A DNA stretch of 64,000 nt, from NCBI RefSeq assembly GCF_014648495.1, contig NZ_BMRF01000005.1, positions 62,001-126,000 of the forward strand, in the 5' to 3' direction. Under the pieces are notes generated by a model. The model had not been told where the DNA came from and searched no databases. It worked only from the letters and a program-made list of their open reading frames with translations. The DNA comes from Actinomadura cremea (GTDB lineage: Bacteria; Actinomycetota; Actinomycetes; Streptosporangiales; Streptosporangiaceae). Position numbers and translations under genes: made by a program. Positions 62,768 to 64,000 of the stretch are shown piece by piece. Each line of letters begins with the position of its first letter. Position 1 is the stretch's first letter.

Positions 62768-63569
62768 TCAACCGAGGGGTGTCGTCGTCCACGTCGACTC
62801 GTCCGGGCCGAGCCAGGTGATCCGGCGGTAGAGCCCGGTCAGGCCGCCCGTGGGCTCCAGTTGTTCCAGCAGCCTCCTGCCTCGTGCGTCCAGCCTGATG
62901 TCGGCTCCCCCCGCGTTGTAGACGTTCAGGATGTGCGCCTCGGTGGGCGGGACGCGACCGTCCGTCGGGCCGTCGTGCGGGCGATGGGAGTCGAACGCGG
63001 GATGACCGTCGAGGGTCGTGTTGGAGTGCGACGGAACGTTCCGGAGGCTCGCCTCGGTGGTCGGGCCGACCGTGATCATCAGTTCGCCGCCCTCGGATCC
63101 GGCGAGCGTGAACGTCGCCCTCGCGACTCCGTCCTCGACCCGCGCCCCGGAGATCCCCATCCCCTGGGGGAGGTTCTCGATCCGCACGGGGAACTTCGCG
63201 GGCTCGGCGCCGTCGAACCGGACGCTCTCGGCGATGCGCCGCACCGTCGCGACGTCCGCGATCTCCTTGCCGTTGATCTGCAGTTTCGCCCAGGCGTCCC
63301 GGTACCGGAAACGGAACTCCGCCGGGATCTGCTCCGAGCCGGGGGCACCGGGCTCGATGAGCCAGTCTGCGCGGCGTCCGTGGATCGGTTCCGCCCTAGG
63401 GACCGCCCCCGGAGATCCGCGTCCGCGCGTATCCCCGGGGGAGCCGGCCGAACGTCGCCGTCTCGACCAGGACGTCCGGATACCGCACCGGCTCGACGAC
63501 GCGCGGGCGGTGCTCGTCCGGACGCGTGACCTGCACGACCGGGACGGCGACGGCCGCCGCGAGCCCGGG
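62768..63569 (-). pseudogene. 5'-truncated and frameshifted membrane protein of a sigma/anti-sigma locus
   Basis: Two pieces of one protein in different frames. The first (63412-63569) has a hydrophobic segment GLAAAVAVPVVQV and YPDVLVETATFGRLPRGYAR. After a run of five C on the plus strand (63407-63411), reading continues one frame over as RAEPIHGRRADWLIEPG and on to WTTTPLG at the stop. Dropping one base in the run makes a single reading (RISGAVPRAEPIHG). No start codon or N-terminal half exists. Could be a genuine pseudogene, or a homopolymer sequencing error plus truncation. Confidence 0.72.
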
Positions 63570-63574
63570 ACGGC

Positions 63575-63802
63575 CTGGTCGGGCGCGGGCGCGTCCGGGG
63601 CGTCCGGCACGACGCGGACGCGCTTCCACCAGCCGACGCGCTGTTCGGCCAGGTAGGCGCGGACGAGGACGGTCCGGGCGTAGCCGTCGAGGTTGTCCGC
63701 CGCCGACGCGCGCCGCCAGTTCACGTACAGGCGAGTGACGGCCGTCTGGACCAGGTCGTCCGCGCGGTGCCAGTCCTGGCACAGCAGCCAGTGGGTCGAG
63801 AC
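63575..63802 (-). pseudogene. SigE-family ECF sigma factor fragment (region 2 only)
   Basis: 76 codons that read HWLLCQDWHRADDLVQTAVTR, VNWRRASAADNLDGYARTVL and YLAEQRVGWWKRVRVV, which is region 2 of actinobacterial SigE-family sigma factors. The N-terminal ~20-30 residues before it are missing. Region 4 after it is missing too: within a few codons the sequence turns into the downstream membrane-protein fragment in another frame. So both ends are deleted, and it cannot make a working sigma factor. Confidence 0.82.
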
Positions 63803-63803
63803 G

Positions 63804-63875
63804 GGCGTCTTCGCCGTCCTGACCCTGGGCCTCTCGGGCTTCTGCTTCTACTGGGTCCGCCGCCGCCTCTCCTAG
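63804..63875 (+). pseudogene. 3' remnant of an unrelated membrane-protein gene
   Basis: Plus-strand codons GVFAVLTLGLSGFCFYWVRRRLS then stop: one hydrophobic helix ended by a positive RRR anchor, the look of a C-terminal membrane helix. The upstream frame dissolves into the antisense of the sigma fragment at about 63803. The rest of this gene has been lost, marking a rearrangement junction. Confidence 0.55.
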
Positions 63876-64000
63876 CCCCGGGTGCGCGGACGAGTTCGGC
63901 GGTAGGTAGTTTGTTGCGCTCGGCATAGGATTCACGGAGAGTTAAATCAAATCCGGCGCCATCGTGTGATCTCGGTCAACTTGCGGACGCCGGCACCGCG
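63876..64000. other. Right-edge intergenic stretch
   Basis: 125 bp with a locally AT-rich patch (TTAAATCAAATCC, about 63940-63955) that could be the promoter of a gene outside the window. No gene seen. Confidence 0.4.

Noticed and set aside
62768-63724. A real sigma-factor/membrane-protein fusion gene
   Set aside because: The single open frame from 63724 to 62768 passes through an Arg/Ser-rich stretch where the neighbouring frame clearly carries the protein-like sequence, and sigma region 4 is missing.

Overview
The window is a 64 kb piece of chromosome from a very GC-rich actinomycete. Codon third positions are almost always G or C, GTG starts are common, and genes are packed with 1 to 11 bp stop/start overlaps. 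The ordered block secA1 - NarL-type regulator - hpf - comF - lpqB - mtrB - mtrA is the actinobacterial mtrAB neighbourhood (Rv3240c to Rv3246c in M. tuberculosis). DasR-type GlcNAc control, SpoIIM, DUF6158, DUF2630, SigE-family sigma remains and F420-type enzymes fit Streptosporangiales or Thermomonosporaceae (Actinomadura-like) or a relative. That placement is inference. No rRNA, tRNA, CRISPR array, complete IS element or phage module is visible.

Layout. (1) 1-6.7 kb is a GlcNAc phosphotransferase and catabolic regulon. nagA, a GlmS-like SIS deaminase, EIIB and EIIA run leftwards. Two EIIC permeases flank a dasR-like GntR repressor on the right. Two dre-like DasR operators lie in the promoters. 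(2) 6.9-20.3 kb holds DUF6459, secA, a YcaQ/AlkX-type glycosylase, a response regulator, hibernation factor, ComF and MtrAB-LpqB. (3) 20.7-28.3 kb is a membrane and cell-envelope cluster: membrane protein, DUF4129, DUF4350, MoxR, DUF58, SpoIIM and RDD. (4) 28.5-47.9 kb is accessory. It has a secreted GH5 glycosidase, tandem FAD oxidoreductases, a repeat-domain membrane protein, XRE/MFS and TetR/DUF1348 divergent pairs with visible operators, VanW, a PAP2-diacylglycerol-kinase fusion, a polysaccharide-type ABC exporter, PEBP, AraC, a KamA-like radical SAM enzyme, and a four-gene run ending in two small cysteine-bearing paralogues. (5) 48-51.2 kb has plsX, with an unusual structured leader, and argS. 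(6) 51.2-56.4 kb has an LLM oxidoreductase, DUF2630, an H1-like protein, and deoC followed by a catalytic aldehyde dehydrogenase and a half-length, active-site-less one. (7) 56.5-64 kb has an imine-reductase-like enzyme behind a MerR-type 19-bp-spacer promoter, a quinone-oxidoreductase-like gene behind three 18-bp-spaced repeats, TetR, a molybdopterin oxidoreductase, two small enzymes, and a broken sigma-factor locus at the right edge.

How the parts work together. GlcNAc imported by EIIA/B/C arrives as GlcNAc-6-P. NagA deacetylates it, and the SIS enzyme probably deaminates glucosamine-6-P to fructose-6-P. DasR senses these phosphosugars. MtrAB-LpqB, SecA, ComF and Hpf are housekeeping functions for envelope, secretion and ribosome stability. 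DeoC yields acetaldehyde, which the adjacent dehydrogenase pair would oxidise.

Most unusual items: the candidate three-way-junction RNA leader of plsX, the split ALDH16-like pair beside deoC, the orphan MerR-type promoter, the triple-repeat operator, the twin TetR operators, and the sigma/anti-sigma scar at 62.8-63.9 kb. All homology statements come from recognising motifs and family patterns by eye. No database search was run.
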